From Pegoplata infirma (Eukaryota; Arthropoda; Insecta; Diptera; Anthomyiidae), in NCBI GenBank assembly GCA_963921195.1, contig OY992537.1, positions 98,414,736-98,478,735 of the forward strand: a stretch of DNA of 64,000 nt. Direction: 5' to 3'. The position numbers and the translations under genes were made by a program. Positions within the stretch are counted from its first letter, which is position 1. The number at the start of each line of letters is the position of its first letter. Under the pieces are notes generated by a model that was not told the DNA's origin, ran no database searches, and saw nothing but the letters and a program-made list of their open reading frames with translations. Shown here piece after piece: positions 54,126 to 64,000 of the stretch.

Positions 54126-55330
54126 ATTAAAAGAATAGCAGTACTTCTAAAAAGGAACTTTGCAACCCCTTTCTCTTTTCTAAATAAATCTGTCTTTGTT
54201 GAAAAAACCTCAACTTAAATTTAGAAAAGTACTTAAAGCTCTCTTTTTGCTGGGATTCTCTGTAGTATGATGATTTTTTTTTTTTAATTTGCAAACATTA
54301 TAACATTTTGATGCCATGTGCGCGCCGGCCTTCTTACCCCGTTTCTTTGCTACAGTGTATGACTGAGTGTGCTGCATAAGTTGTTTGAATATACATAAGT
54401 GTATGTACTTATGCATATAAATATACATACACTTTTTTGCGCGCATTTTGTAGTCGTCTCTATTTCCGACATTTCTAAGGTTGTAGACCTTCAACTCGGC
54501 AACAACAACAAAAACAAATGGTGTGGTCTCTCAAAGTACACTTTGTATGAAAATTGCCTTTTTGTTGCAGTGGCGGCTTTTTCCCTGCTGCTGCTATGCT
54601 ACTTGCTGAAAACTACAACATACAATGTGTTTGTTGTTGGGGCAAGACTAAAATTGCATGACGTTTTGCAACAAATAAGCAAATGGCAAAAAAAAAGAAA
54701 ACATTGTCTAGAACTTAATTCAGCAACGACAAAACAAATAAACATTAATAACAATTAAAATTTTGCCATTTAGTTTGTTTTATTTATTTTGTAGTATTTG
54801 CAACAACAGTAGCTGTCGTTGCAGCCACATTAAAAATTAAAATAATACTAATTGTTGTTGCAGTTGTTTTGCAAAAAAAAAAAAATTTAATTAAGTGCGT
54901 GTTGTTGAGTCTTAAATTTGTGGCATTTTACGGTTTTTTTGTTCACTGTTGGATACAACTTAACATGTACAATACAATTTAAAACAGTGCGTTTATTAAT
55001 TTTTATTTATTTTTTTTATTTTTTGTAAATAATAAACACAACAATTATAAAAATGTTGTTTTAATAAAAAAAATTTGCTTCGTTTACGGACTTTGTGTCT
55101 GTGTATGGACAGATGTGCTAGAAAAAGAAGCAGCAAAAGACTACGATTGAAAAGTTTTTTTAAAGAATTTCTAGACGAATTTCGATTTTGACTTCCCATG
55201 GACTAAACTGTGAGATTACACAAAGCTTTAGGGATCAAACTTTTGAACAGAGCTTTCCAAAGAAATCCGAATGACTTTTGAGAAAATATTTCAGAAGCCT
55301 GGTTTTAAGTAATTCAGTAGTTGAACAAAT
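54126..55330. other. Low-copy stretch, no gene supported
   Basis: This ~1.2 kb has fly-intron-like texture ((aac)n, ttgttgttg). A 119-codon frame at 54399-54758 includes a hydrophobic run, LFVAVAAFSLLLLCYLL, but its start and end are low-complexity and nothing supports translation. The ORF at 54996-55199 (minus) is likewise unsupported. Confidence 0.3.
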
Positions 55331-55334
55331 ATGT

Positions 55335-55545
55335 AGAAAATGTTAGTTTTTTTGGGTTATTTGATTTTTCGAATGTCGAACTGTTTCCCCTCTGGTCCGG
55401 TTTTGTCCATTGACGAACTTATCCAGTCTGTTACCATAAGATATATTCGTGCCAAACTTCAGGGGTATAGATATTTTGGACTGCATCGTGATTTCTACAG
55501 ACAGACATCGGTCAATCTATACCTTCACATAAAGAGAATCGAGTG
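55335..55545 (-). mobile_element. TATACCCTCC-family fragment
   Basis: Follows copy 1 (12873-13422) in order: ggtccggttttgtccattga, then atattcgtgccaaacttc, then gactgcatcgtgatttctac and agacagacatcg. Both ends are missing. Confidence 0.6.
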
Positions 55546-55654
55546 ACTCATTCATCATCACACAGTCTTAAACATTGAAGCTAGATATTTGAACTGTGTC
55601 TGGATCACGAAGGTACAGAGAATGATCCAATTCACAGAGAATGATCCAATTCTA

Positions 55655-56700
55655 TGATCCATTTTGAGCGCCACTTTACCACAATGATATTGTATCGGGG
55701 AGTCTTGAATGAGGGGCATTCCGGGTAGTGGAGCCTCCATACATTTTTACACAGATGAATCGAATTCATACGAACAAGTGGGCTTCAAAGTATATTCGTA
55801 AGAGCATGGGTTGAACCTGTCTCGAAGACTGCCAGATCATTGCAGTGTTTACCCGGCAGAGATGCTAGCAATAAAGGAAGTGGCTAACTGGTTGAGTTGC
55901 AGTGTCTTGCCTACAACCGCAGTCAAGCCCCTGAAGTCAATATTTCTGAAAACAAGATATGTACGTAACTGCCGCAAGTCTTTAATTGAGATAGCCAAGT
56001 AGTTTGACATACGACTCTTATGGGTCCCAGGGCACAGAGACATTCCAGGGAATTGCAAAGCCGATGAGCTTGCAAGACGGGGGACTACCTTACAGGTTCC
56101 AAGTGGGCTTTGGAGTCTATACGGAAGAGCTTGGTTTGAGCCTGGCTCGAAAAGTGACAGATCATTGCAGTGTTTACCCAGCAGAGATGCTAGCAATAAA
56201 GGAAGTGGCTGAGTGGCTGACTGGTTGAGTTGCAGTGTCTTGTCTTCAACCGCAGTCAGCTTCTATTTCCAGTCAAGTCGCGGTCAAGTCCCTGGAGTCA
56301 ATATTTCTGAAAACAAGATCTGTACTTAACTGCCGCAAGTCTTGAAATGAGATTCGTTCGTTCCAGACGTATGATACTACTCGATAGATTTGGCCTTCTC
56401 TTAATCAGAAACGCACAAGTGGGCTGATATTGCTTTCAAGAGGAAAGACTTTAAAGGTGGTTGCTTTAACTACCGGACACTGCCTTATAAACAAGCACGC
56501 TTAGCAGGTTAATGTGCCGTCAAATGACTTCTGCCAGAGTTGCATGAATAAGGAGTTTAAAAATAAAGAACACTTTATAATATATATCATTGTCCGGCAC
56601 TTTCTGTTCAGAAATTTGATTCACTGGGATCTAGGGATCAGCACGATCTTTCTGATTTATCGGATGTCAAAATTCAATATTAATTCCATCGAAGTTCATT
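55655..56700 (+). pseudogene. Non-LTR RNase H region, two tandem broken copies
   Basis: It aligns with the RNase H part of the element at 58953-60191. The first copy (to about 56097) has FEPFW-type sequence replaced by ERHFTT-like residues, then YTDES (first catalytic Asp), AEMLAIKEVANW (Glu), a deletion over the second Asp, then WVPGHRDIPG (56017-56046), and breaks at the TTLQVP position. There it jumps back: from about 56098 (caagtgggctttggagtcta) the same region starts again, runs through AEMLAIKEVA and reaches NVPSNDFCQSCMN (56512-56550) near the C-terminal zinc-like motif. A small duplicate (gtggctgagtggctgactgg) adds to the damage. Many stops; not functional. Confidence 0.75.
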
Positions 56701-56702
56701 TC

Positions 56703-58160
56703 GGCTAAACCAAGGGATAAATGTTGGTTTAATCAGACTTGCAGGAATGCAGTCAGATCCAGGGAGGAAGCATTCAGAAAATGGCGTAACAACGCTAATA
56801 CTGATCTGCTACGCAAACAGGCGAGATCTGAGTGTGCAAGAATACTTAGTCGTGAAAAGCTTCTTTACGAACAGCTACTTCGTGCTAAAGTTCTTTTAGC
56901 TCCTCAAGTCAGTAAGAGCTTTTGGTCGTTTAAGTCAAGAAAAATCCTAGCTCTTTTATCCCGACGCTTTTAAAAGACGACCAAGTATTTACTCAACCGG
57001 TTGATAAAGTTAACCTCCCAGGAAAATTTTTTGGAACAAATTCCTGGATCAATAGATTCTTGAATATATTCTACGGCAACAACATTTTCTATGTGAAATA
57101 ATTTTTCAAAAAAACTACTTGCTCTAAAAAAACGATTGCTTTCGGGACAATTTCAAACAAAAATCATTGATTCTGGAATGTTAAGTAGAATCGGTTGCAT
57201 GATAATAAGATAAGTTAAAAGGGTTCTTGGGGATCTTAACGTCACCGGGACCGGATGGTATACCAGCACTGGTGCTGAAACAGTGTGCTACAACGGTAGC
57301 GCGTCCACTGGCTAACCTTTTTATGTTGTCTTTCCGTGCGGTAATCTTTTCATCATGTTGAAAGGATGCCAATGTGCAGCTAATTTCTAAAAAGGGTTTG
57401 GCTAATAACCCTGATAATCACCGCCTAATCGCAATATGCTAAGCGCCCTCGAAGGTGATGGAGAGCATGATTAGTTGCCATCTTATTAGGTATCTGAAGG
57501 CTAACTTACTTTTAAACGATCGATAGTATGTTTTTCGGAGAACTCGTTCGACTGGGGATCTGTGGGCATACCTTTCAGAACGTTGTAGTCTTTCGATTCA
57601 TTCTTTTGGTAAGAGTAAGGTGGTTGCTCTGGCTATTTCCAAGGAGTGTGATTGTGTGTGACACGGTTCGCTTAATGCCTTAGGTGTCGATAATGACTTC
57701 TCTCGCTTTATTTCGAGTTTCCTCAGTGTTGTTATAGATGGGGTCTAATCAAATGAATTTAGTTGCAATTAGGGGTACCGCAAGGTTCTGTTCTTTCTCC
57801 TACCCTTTCTCATAATTTTCCTAACGACCTTTGTAGTCAAACTTCATATCCTATCTACTTTTTTGCAGATGACAGAAACATTTGTCATTCGTTTTCCTTT
57901 GATCGTAGGCCAAACCTTGTTGAGGTTGGGGACAAAAGGCATATTATAAATGGCAAATGTAATCAAAACCTGTCGGAAATCTCCGAGTGGGGTCTTGCGA
58001 ATATTGTCAAGTTTACTGCACGCAAGACTAAATGGTGTATGTTGTTTCACAGGAATGTGGAATCAACAGCGTCGTCTGTACATCATTTTTATTTCGAGAT
58101 TCCTCAGAGATCGTTCTATACGTGTTGTTATAGATGGGGTCTGATCAAATGAATCTAAAC
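56703..58160 (+). pseudogene. Jockey-type non-LTR ORF2 fragment (linker and RT), dead
   Basis: Readable in pieces. The region between endonuclease and RT (WFNQTCRNAVRSREEAF at about 56724-56775, KQARSECARILSREKLLYEQ) is followed by RT blocks GPDGIPALVLKQC (57247-57285), PDNHRLIAIC (~57411), FRRTRSTGDLWAYLSER (57533-57583), FGKSKVVALAISKEC (~57606), a block ending VVIDGV (~57748), GVPQGSVLSPTL (57769-57804) and FADDRNICHSFSFDRRP (57859-57909; both Asp of the RT active site kept). Stops and shifts separate most blocks. At about 58085 the reading jumps back to an ISRFLRDRSIRVVIDGV block already met near 57708-57750, so part is duplicated out of order. The longest open piece is 57763-58152. Confidence 0.78.
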
Positions 58161-58940
58161 GTCAGTTTGCCATTCCATACTGCTCTTTCTTTATCCCCAA
58201 CTGTATGCCTTTTCCACATTAAATTTTATTTATTTATACAATTTATGCAGTTTAATTTGTATATAATGATCCCTTCATATCAGTTGCCATCTATAAAGAT
58301 GTACAAAAATACAATTCCTTTCTACAACCCATCATCCAGCAGAGTTTTCCGACGTTCTGAGTTTTGCACATACAATATAAAAAAAGAAAAATAATAATTT
58401 TTAAACATTTGATTGCTAACTTGTCAGTGTAAAAGATGCATTTAAAAGATTATAATCTTTTGGGTTTATTTTTAAAAGTTTTTTTTTTTTTTTTATTTTG
58501 GAATTGTAATTATTTTTAGAGTTTTATTGCGTGCAAGTTGCGATTAAAACTTTTTAAAAAGAAAAATATTGCAGCCATTAAGAAACAGCAAAATAATATT
58601 GCAAGAAACTACAAACTACAGAACAACCAAATGATAGTTTATCAGATAGAATTTTAAAAAACTAACAAACAAAATATGTCTAAAAGTTTCCGATGAAATG
58701 AGATTTGATAATACAAATGGAATTAGCATAATTTTCAAATAAAATTCTATGTACTTTTGGAAAAAAAGAACATGAAGTTTAAGGTTAATTTATTAAAAAA
58801 AGGGGATAATGTTTTTAAAAGTGTTAATTAAAATAGAACACATAATAAAATTTATTCGGATGATAAAACTACATTGCAGTTGTCGCAAGCTCATTACAGT
58901 TGTCACAAACATAGTGCACTTTTCATAACCGAGTTGAGGT
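58161..58940. other. Unassigned AT-rich sequence
   Basis: After the RT fragment no homology or ORF of note is seen. The last ~80 bp (58860-58940) repeat 'cattacagttgtc(g/a)caa' twice and lead to the target site of the next insertion. Confidence 0.3.
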
Positions 58941-58952
58941 TATGACAACTAC

Positions 58953-60191
58953 CATTATCACTGGTGCTCTTCTTACTACACCTACGGCTGCATTAGAAAT
59001 CCTCCTTCACCTGATACCATTGGACATAATGGGTAGGCAGTATGCGGCTGCGTCGGCAATTCGACTTAATAGCACGCTGCAATGGAGGAGCAGCGATGGT
59101 GGCCATAGCGCGATCTTGAAGAAGATAACAATACCACAAAATGTGGACTGTGCTCCCTCTTTGAGTCTCTTTGAGCGTCACTTTACCACTATGATACCAT
59201 CCAGGGAGTCTTGGATGGGGGACATTCCGGGTAGTGGAGCCACCATAAAGTTTTACACAGATGGATCGAGTCTGCACGAACAAGTGAGCTTTGGAGTCTA
59301 TTCAGAAGAGCTTGGATTGAGCCTGGCTCGAAGATTGCCAGATCATTGCAGTGTTTACCAGGCAGAGATGCTGGCAATAAAGGAAGTGGCTGACTCGTTG
59401 AGCTGCAATGTCTTGTCTACAACCGCAGTCAACATCTATACTGACAGTCAAGCCGCCGTCAAGTCTCTGGATTCAATGTTTCTGAAAACAAGATCTGCCC
59501 TTAACTGCCGCACGTCTTTAAATTAGATGGCCAAGCAGTTTAACATACGACTCATATGGGTCCCAGGGCACAGAGACATTCCAGGGAATTACAAAGCCGA
59601 TGAGCTTGCAAGACTAGGAACTACCTTACAGGTTCCAACAGAATTAGAATGTGTTGGTATGCCTCTAGAAACTTGCAAGCAAAACCTACGGCTTTGTTCT
59701 GCGACGGAGACTAATCAAAGATGGGCAAATGGATGGACGTGTGAGACAACACGACTGATTTGGCCTTCTCTTAATCAGGGGCGCACAAGTGAGCTGATAT
59801 CGCTTCCAAGAGGAGAGATTTCGACGGTGGTTTCTATAATTACCGGACACTGTCTTATAGGGAAGCACGCAGAGCGGTTAAATGTGCCGTCGAATGACTT
59901 TTGCCGAAGTTGCATGGATGAAGAAGAGTTGGAAACTATTGAACACTTTATTTGCCATTGCCCGGCACTTTCTGGTCAGAGACTTGCTTCACTGGGATCT
60001 AGGGAGCTGTACGATCTTTTTGATTTGTCGGATGTCAAAATTTAATATCTAAGGAGTTTCATAAGAAGCTCAAACTGGTTTAACGGGGACTAGTAGGGAA
60101 ACCAATTACGGTCCCGTAGTATCACAATGGACCTCAGAGTCTACGGATGTTGACGTAAAAGGTCAGCACCCACATACAACCTAACCTAACC
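58953..60191 (+). pseudogene. 5'-truncated non-LTR retrotransposon, RNase H region nearly intact
   Basis: Flanked by a perfect 12-bp duplication tatgacaactac (58941-58952 and 60192-60203), so both ends of this insertion are fixed. The apparent ATG at 58942 lies in the duplicated target, not in the element. It begins in the stretch after RT (TGALLTTPTAALE) and contains an RNase H domain with all four catalytic residues visible: Asp in FYTDGS (59260-59262), Glu in AEMLAIKE (59365-59367), Asp in IYTDSQAA (59443-59445) and Asp in KADELA (59599-59601), plus WVPGHRDIPG. One in-frame TAG (59524-59526) splits the frame where related copies have a glutamate codon. Translation could resume to 60045, which includes a C-x2-C-x10-H-x4-C motif (CRSC...H...C). 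The 3' UTR ends in caacctaacctaac. Clade: an RNase H-bearing group (I, LOA or R1-like), not resolved. Confidence 0.85.
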
Positions 60192-60234
60192 TATGACAAC
60201 TACATGACCAGTTACTGCGACAACCCTAAAATGA

Positions 60235-60400
60235 GTTTGGAATATTTACACCTACAAAAGATTTCCATAAAAACCTATCGCGAAATTCCAACTTCCTATC
60301 TATAAATACTCCAAGATAGTTCGCTCCACCTGAGACGGTTATTTCTTTGTCTCTAAAGCCGGCCATACAGCCGTATTGGGTGCACCCCTTCTGTATAACT
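60235..60400 (-). pseudogene. Small non-LTR-like fragment (YLGVFIDRKL)
   Basis: One minus-strand frame reads FRDKEITVSGGANYLGVFID and then RKLEFRDRF before a stop. A YLGV-[x]-DRKL block is usual in the thumb region of non-LTR reverse transcriptases, but the flanks do not help. A related piece (GAKYLGVF) is at about 63100-63150 on the same strand. Confidence 0.4.
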
Positions 60401-60531
60401 CAGTGAACGACTCCGATTACCACTGCTTTATAACCCAGTGAACGACTCTGGTCTCAAAACCGAGTATCAGTTGCTTGTTGCACACATTTTCAATATAATG
60501 CTCAAAATCAAACTACCCGTATAGGAATATA

Positions 60532-61798
60532 TGGGTGAAATCAAAAAATGTCAACCAAACCATGTAATCGTGTAATATCTCATACATGGGTTAAAGTATT
60601 CGCATATTTTTTAATGTTCAACGTCGTAAAGATTGGCGTTCTACATAACTAACAACAATCCGGATATTAGTTAGCTATTTTAAACAAGTTATTTTCATTA
60701 TTGTAGGCCAAATGTAAACTCCGTCGCCAGTAACAAGTTCAATTTTTAAACTTTAACCGGTTATATCTTAAAAACCAATAACCAAAGAGCTTAATAATTG
60801 ACTACATTTTTAAAGAGGGAATGTTGACGTTCTTAAAAAATATTTTTATATAGTCATAACTATCTCTTTTACCCATGCAAACACGGCTTCAATTGTGTAA
60901 CGATTTTTCGACACTTTTATAGACATTATGGAACCTGACAATTTTGTTGTTTTTTACGTATTATATTTAGAAAAATAATAGGTTATTGTCCCATTTATTA
61001 ATCGCGAGGCCATAAAGTATCATTTTGCATCATTGGTTTCAAGTTTTCTCATTGCATATTAATTTTCCGGTATGAAAAGATAATTCATTAATGAAAAATC
61101 GAAAAATGCTGTAAACTCCGTCTCCACGTTTACAACAAAACTACTTAGCGTGTATCTGAAATATCATCATATTTTGACGTATCTAGTTGACATCTAATGA
61201 TTTTTTTTCGGAAACCAATTTCCGACAAATAGTTTTCGAAAAAAATGGCAAAAAGTGACGAAATGTAAACTCCGTCTCTGTAAACTCCGTCAACTTTTTT
61301 TTTTTTTTGCAGATAGCATTAAAAAACCTTATGTAGTTGTTAAAACCGACGCAAATATTAACACTATTCATTCAAAAAAGTAAAAAAACTAATTTTAACA
61401 GAAATAATAATAATTTTTTTTACATTTCCTTAGAAAAATCCTATTAAAATAAAAAATAATTGTAAAATCTTTAATAACAAAAACAAGAAAAAAGTCCTAA
61501 TTACAAAAATTGTTAGCAATTACTTACATAAATAAGTGTTTTAAATTACAATAAAATGTTTTCAAAGAAAATTCAAAAAATTTAATGTATTTTTCTAAGG
61601 TGAATGTAAACTCCGTCACCAAAAAAATCATAAAATTATCGATAAAATTTGTTTGAAACAATTTGTAGAAGAGATCTTTTATAGTTATATTAGTAGTGAT
61701 GTTACATATCGATTTTAATAAAAAAATTTACCAAAAATTAAAATTTTTTGTTTGTACAATTTTGGCTCAAAAACACTGACATTTTTTGATTTCACCCA
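60532..61798. mobile_element. 1,267-bp TIR element with repeated GTAAACTCCGTC
   Basis: TIR TGGGTGAAATCAAAAAATGT is exact at both ends (next base C/G and A/T also pair), flanked by TA on each side (60530-60531 ata, 61799 tata). The interior carries five copies of gtaaactccgtc (near 60715, 61112, 61264, 61279, 61607), all in one orientation. Size and TA flanks fit Tc1/mariner or a similar group, but no transposase frame remains (the only ORF, 61183-61371 minus, is low-complexity). Confidence 0.75.
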
Positions 61799-61804
61799 TA
61801 TATA

Positions 61805-63090
61805 TAAGTTCCCGTTGATCCTATAAGGAGCATAGGGCCTCAACAAATGTTCTCCATTGGTATTTATCTGATGCCATGTACTTAATTTCACCCCAGGTTT
61901 TACCGGCTTTCGCAACTTCCTTCTCTATCTGTCTTCTACATGTATGTGCAGGACGACCCTTTCTACGTCTTCCTTGAGGGTTCCATTCGATTGCGTTACG
62001 TGCAATATCATCATGTGTTTTTCGAAGGGTGTGTCCAATCCAATTCCATTTTCGCCTTCGTATTTCAAGATCGACTGGGGTTAGCGATGTGATTGTACCA
62101 CAGACCATATAGACATGCAACACGAGTGCTTATTTTGGTACTTTCAATATGGACGCATACAAAATACTACTCAATTTACTTCTCTGCCTAGAATACGTGT
62201 GCCTGTACGTGTGAGCATTTGCATCTGTATTTTCGTTGTTTGTTTACGTTTTGTATGAAACGTCAAAAGTTACACGCGCGTGCCGTCACTAATCCATACA
62301 CATATGCGAAACTTGTTCGTTTCACCCCTATGGATTGTACACAGCCTTGAGTTGGAGATGGTATTCGGCCAGAAAATTTTGAGAATTTTTCGCAAACATC
62401 TATTAACAAAGATTTGTATTGAACCAAAGTCGCGGGGGCCGCATTCCAGGTTTCACACCAATACAGCATGATGGACTTAACGTTAGAATTAATTAGTTTA
62501 ATCTTCACATGGCGGGATAGTGTTGTAGATTTCCTTACATTACCAAGGCGACCAAATGTTTGCTTAGCAGTTTTAATTCTATTTGCTATATCCGCGCTAG
62601 ACCCTCCAGATTTTGTCAGGATACTACCTAAGTAGCAGAAAGAGTCCACATCTTCAATGACTCTGTCCTGAACTATAAATTCCTCTGATACATCTGAGTT
62701 TATGCGTAATACCTTGGTTTTGGACACATTGACCCTTAGAACTGCTGCTGCTGTTGAGTTGGCGATTGCTTCAAGCCTGTTCTGCATATCTGTGAAACTA
62801 TGAGATAACAGACAGATGTCATCGGCATAATCAAGGTCCTCTAGTCGCGATTGTAGGCCCCACGTTATTCCACGTCCTTCTCTTGTGGCTCCTTGTCTTA
62901 CACCTTTATTAACAGATATCTTCCTTCTTAAGCTGTTTTCATGCAAGATTCGACAACTAGATTCCTTATATAGCACTTTAATAAGAGATATCAGCTTTAT
63001 GGGAACTTGTTTACATTCGAGGGAGGACCAAATAACTTCATGTGGCAAATGTATCATGTATCAAACGCCTTCTCAAAATCTATAAATATG
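61805..63090 (-). pseudogene. Non-LTR retrotransposon fragment (RT to C-terminus), dead
   Basis: Read on the minus strand from about 63090. YLIFIDFEKAFDT (RT motif A, catalytic Asp kept) is followed at about 63065-63052 by a 7-nt tandem duplication (gataca-tgataca) that shifts the frame. HEVIWSSLECKQVP...GVRQGA follows, but the rest of the QG(C)xLSP block is deleted and the frame joins ITWGLQSRLEDLDYADDICL (both Asp of motif C present). Then come LRVNVSKTKVL, SFCYLGSILTKSGG, IKLINSNVKSIMLYWCETW. An insertion of unrelated sequence at about 62110-62335 interrupts the gene, after which VDLEIRRRKWNWIGHTLRK, EWNPQGRRRKGRP and FVEALCSL (stop at about 61821) form the C-terminus. It resembles a widespread animal non-LTR group; clade not assigned. 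Confidence 0.8.
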
Positions 63091-63232
63091 AGGTATAGGA
63101 AATACTCCAAGATATTTGGCACCATCAAAGAAGGTTATTATTGTTTCGATCAAAAAAATCCAGGAATCTTATAATTCCAAATTGTCACAACGGACTCGTG
63201 GTGTGACAACAACCCTTTTGCAGCCACTTCCA
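63091..63232 (+). mobile_element. Non-LTR remnants: 3' end with CCAACCTAACCTA
   Basis: Plus-strand acaacggactcgtggtgtga, then caacccttttgcagccactt, then ccaacctaacctat resembles the 3' terminus of the element at 58953-60191 (cacccacatacaacctaacc) but is a different family. A minus-strand frame at about 63100-63150 reads GAKYLGVF, echoing 60235-60400, and the fragment at 61805-63090 seems to join directly onto it. Confidence 0.5.
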
Positions 63233-64000
63233 ACCTAACCTATACTTCCTTATAAGCCACACGGTTTCGGTCTTACTGTGATTTACTCTCGCCACAGTTT
63301 CCTGCCCTCTAGCCCTTCCGCTCGATGAGATTTAGTTCATCATTGCCTTTAAATATGGCAATCTAATAAATTCCGATCAGCCAAATAAATTATACCAAAA
63401 CCCATGAATTTATTTCTTAATGTTAAGCTCAAAGATGATATAATAAAATCCTAAACAGATGGAAAAATTCCATTTGTCATGTAATATTTATTTGCGGTAA
63501 AAATAATTTGGTTAGACTACAAAATGAAATCACCCAGTTAAACCTCCAAAAGAAGTTCATGGAAATCCTTAATTTTTTTTATTACGGTTTGTTATTTGTT
63601 TTTTGCAAACAATGAAAACAATAACAACAATAACTGAGCACATAATGCACTTGGTGGTTAGGTTAAGTAGACCTGTCTTCTCCAGAAAAAAATATAAATG
63701 TATATAAGTACAATAACAAAAAAAAAACTAAACTAAAACCAAATCTTAATAAACCAAATAAAAAAACAACAAACTGGTTTAACAATCGACCGGTTAATGT
63801 CTCTTGACTTTGTATTTTTAAACGGAGGAGCATATAAACATGAATGCGCCAAAAAAAAAAATATATAAAATATTTTTTTTTTTGGTAAATACAAAAAAAT
63901 TGTTAACAAACTTGAAATGCCATTGAACAATCAAAACAGCCCAGGCCAAAACCAAACTACCAAAAAAACAAAATCAAGCACATGCATGTAGAGTTTAATG
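63233..64000. other. Unassigned AT-rich sequence
   Basis: No gene, RNA or recognised repeat to the end of the window; the ORF at 63733-63930 (minus) is low-complexity. Confidence 0.3.

Noticed and set aside
54399..54758. 119-codon ORF with one hydrophobic run, as a small membrane protein
   Set aside because: Ends are low-complexity (poly-Asn/Ile), codon use looks like background, and no homolog is recognised.

Overview
The window looks like a gene-poor, repeat-saturated stretch of a dipteran nuclear genome. The evidence is strong A+T richness, absence of any bacterial-style operon or long conserved ORF, 5'-truncated non-LTR retrotransposons with target-site duplications (TSDs), many short inverted-repeat elements, and satellite arrays. 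A calyptrate (blowfly- or muscid-like) fly is the best guess, from the style of the retrotransposon proteins and of the repeat family ending in TATACCCTCC. This is inference; no host marker gene is present. I find no host protein-coding gene I would defend. Nearly every ORF of 60 to 130 codons lies in a repeat. The two ORFs of over 850 codons are satellite DNA whose 39-bp period is a multiple of three.

Layout. Positions 1-2480 hold A-rich degenerate arrays broken by a hAT-like MITE (889-1443). Positions 2826-3655 hold the first ~37-bp satellite. Positions 4471-9048 hold a nest of inverted-repeat elements: a tandem dimer of a CCCGAGTAAAAA-ended element split by two relatives, one of which carries two hAT-like elements 26 bp apart. 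Positions 9-31 kb are mostly MITEs (hAT-like with 8-bp TSDs, CCCAGC-ended, CACTC-ended), degenerate tandem arrays, copies of the TATACCCTCC family, and a dispersed repeat with a GATATCGC core. At 23.7-26.0 kb a hAT-like element contains another, which contains a tRNA-like insert with 105-bp direct repeats. Positions 32.2-33.6 kb hold a composite of ~180-bp units. Positions 34.985-36.45 kb hold a second ~38-bp satellite. Positions 38.9-40.1 kb hold a repeat cluster with a perfect 114-bp-arm palindrome. Positions 40.98-45.30 kb hold a third, 39-bp satellite. Positions 46.95-49.15 kb carry repeats built round the palindrome GTTGCAAATTTGCAAC. Positions 50.64-54.13 kb hold a four-unit tandem array with tRNA-Lys primer-site-like sequences, into which a TIR element carrying a non-LTR fragment has inserted. 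Positions 55.6-63.2 kb are a graveyard of non-LTR retrotransposons (RNase H, RT and 3' ends) around a 1.27-kb TIR element.

Most notable pattern: three satellites at separate places share one design, a 37-39 bp unit made of a common palindrome (TTTTCTATA...GAAAA type) alternating with a second palindrome that differs between arrays. In the 39-bp array the second palindrome, CTATCGATATCGATAG, contains two overlapping TATCGATA octamers, the DRE motif recognised by DREF and overlapping the BEAF-32 core, giving over a hundred such sites in about 2.6 kb.
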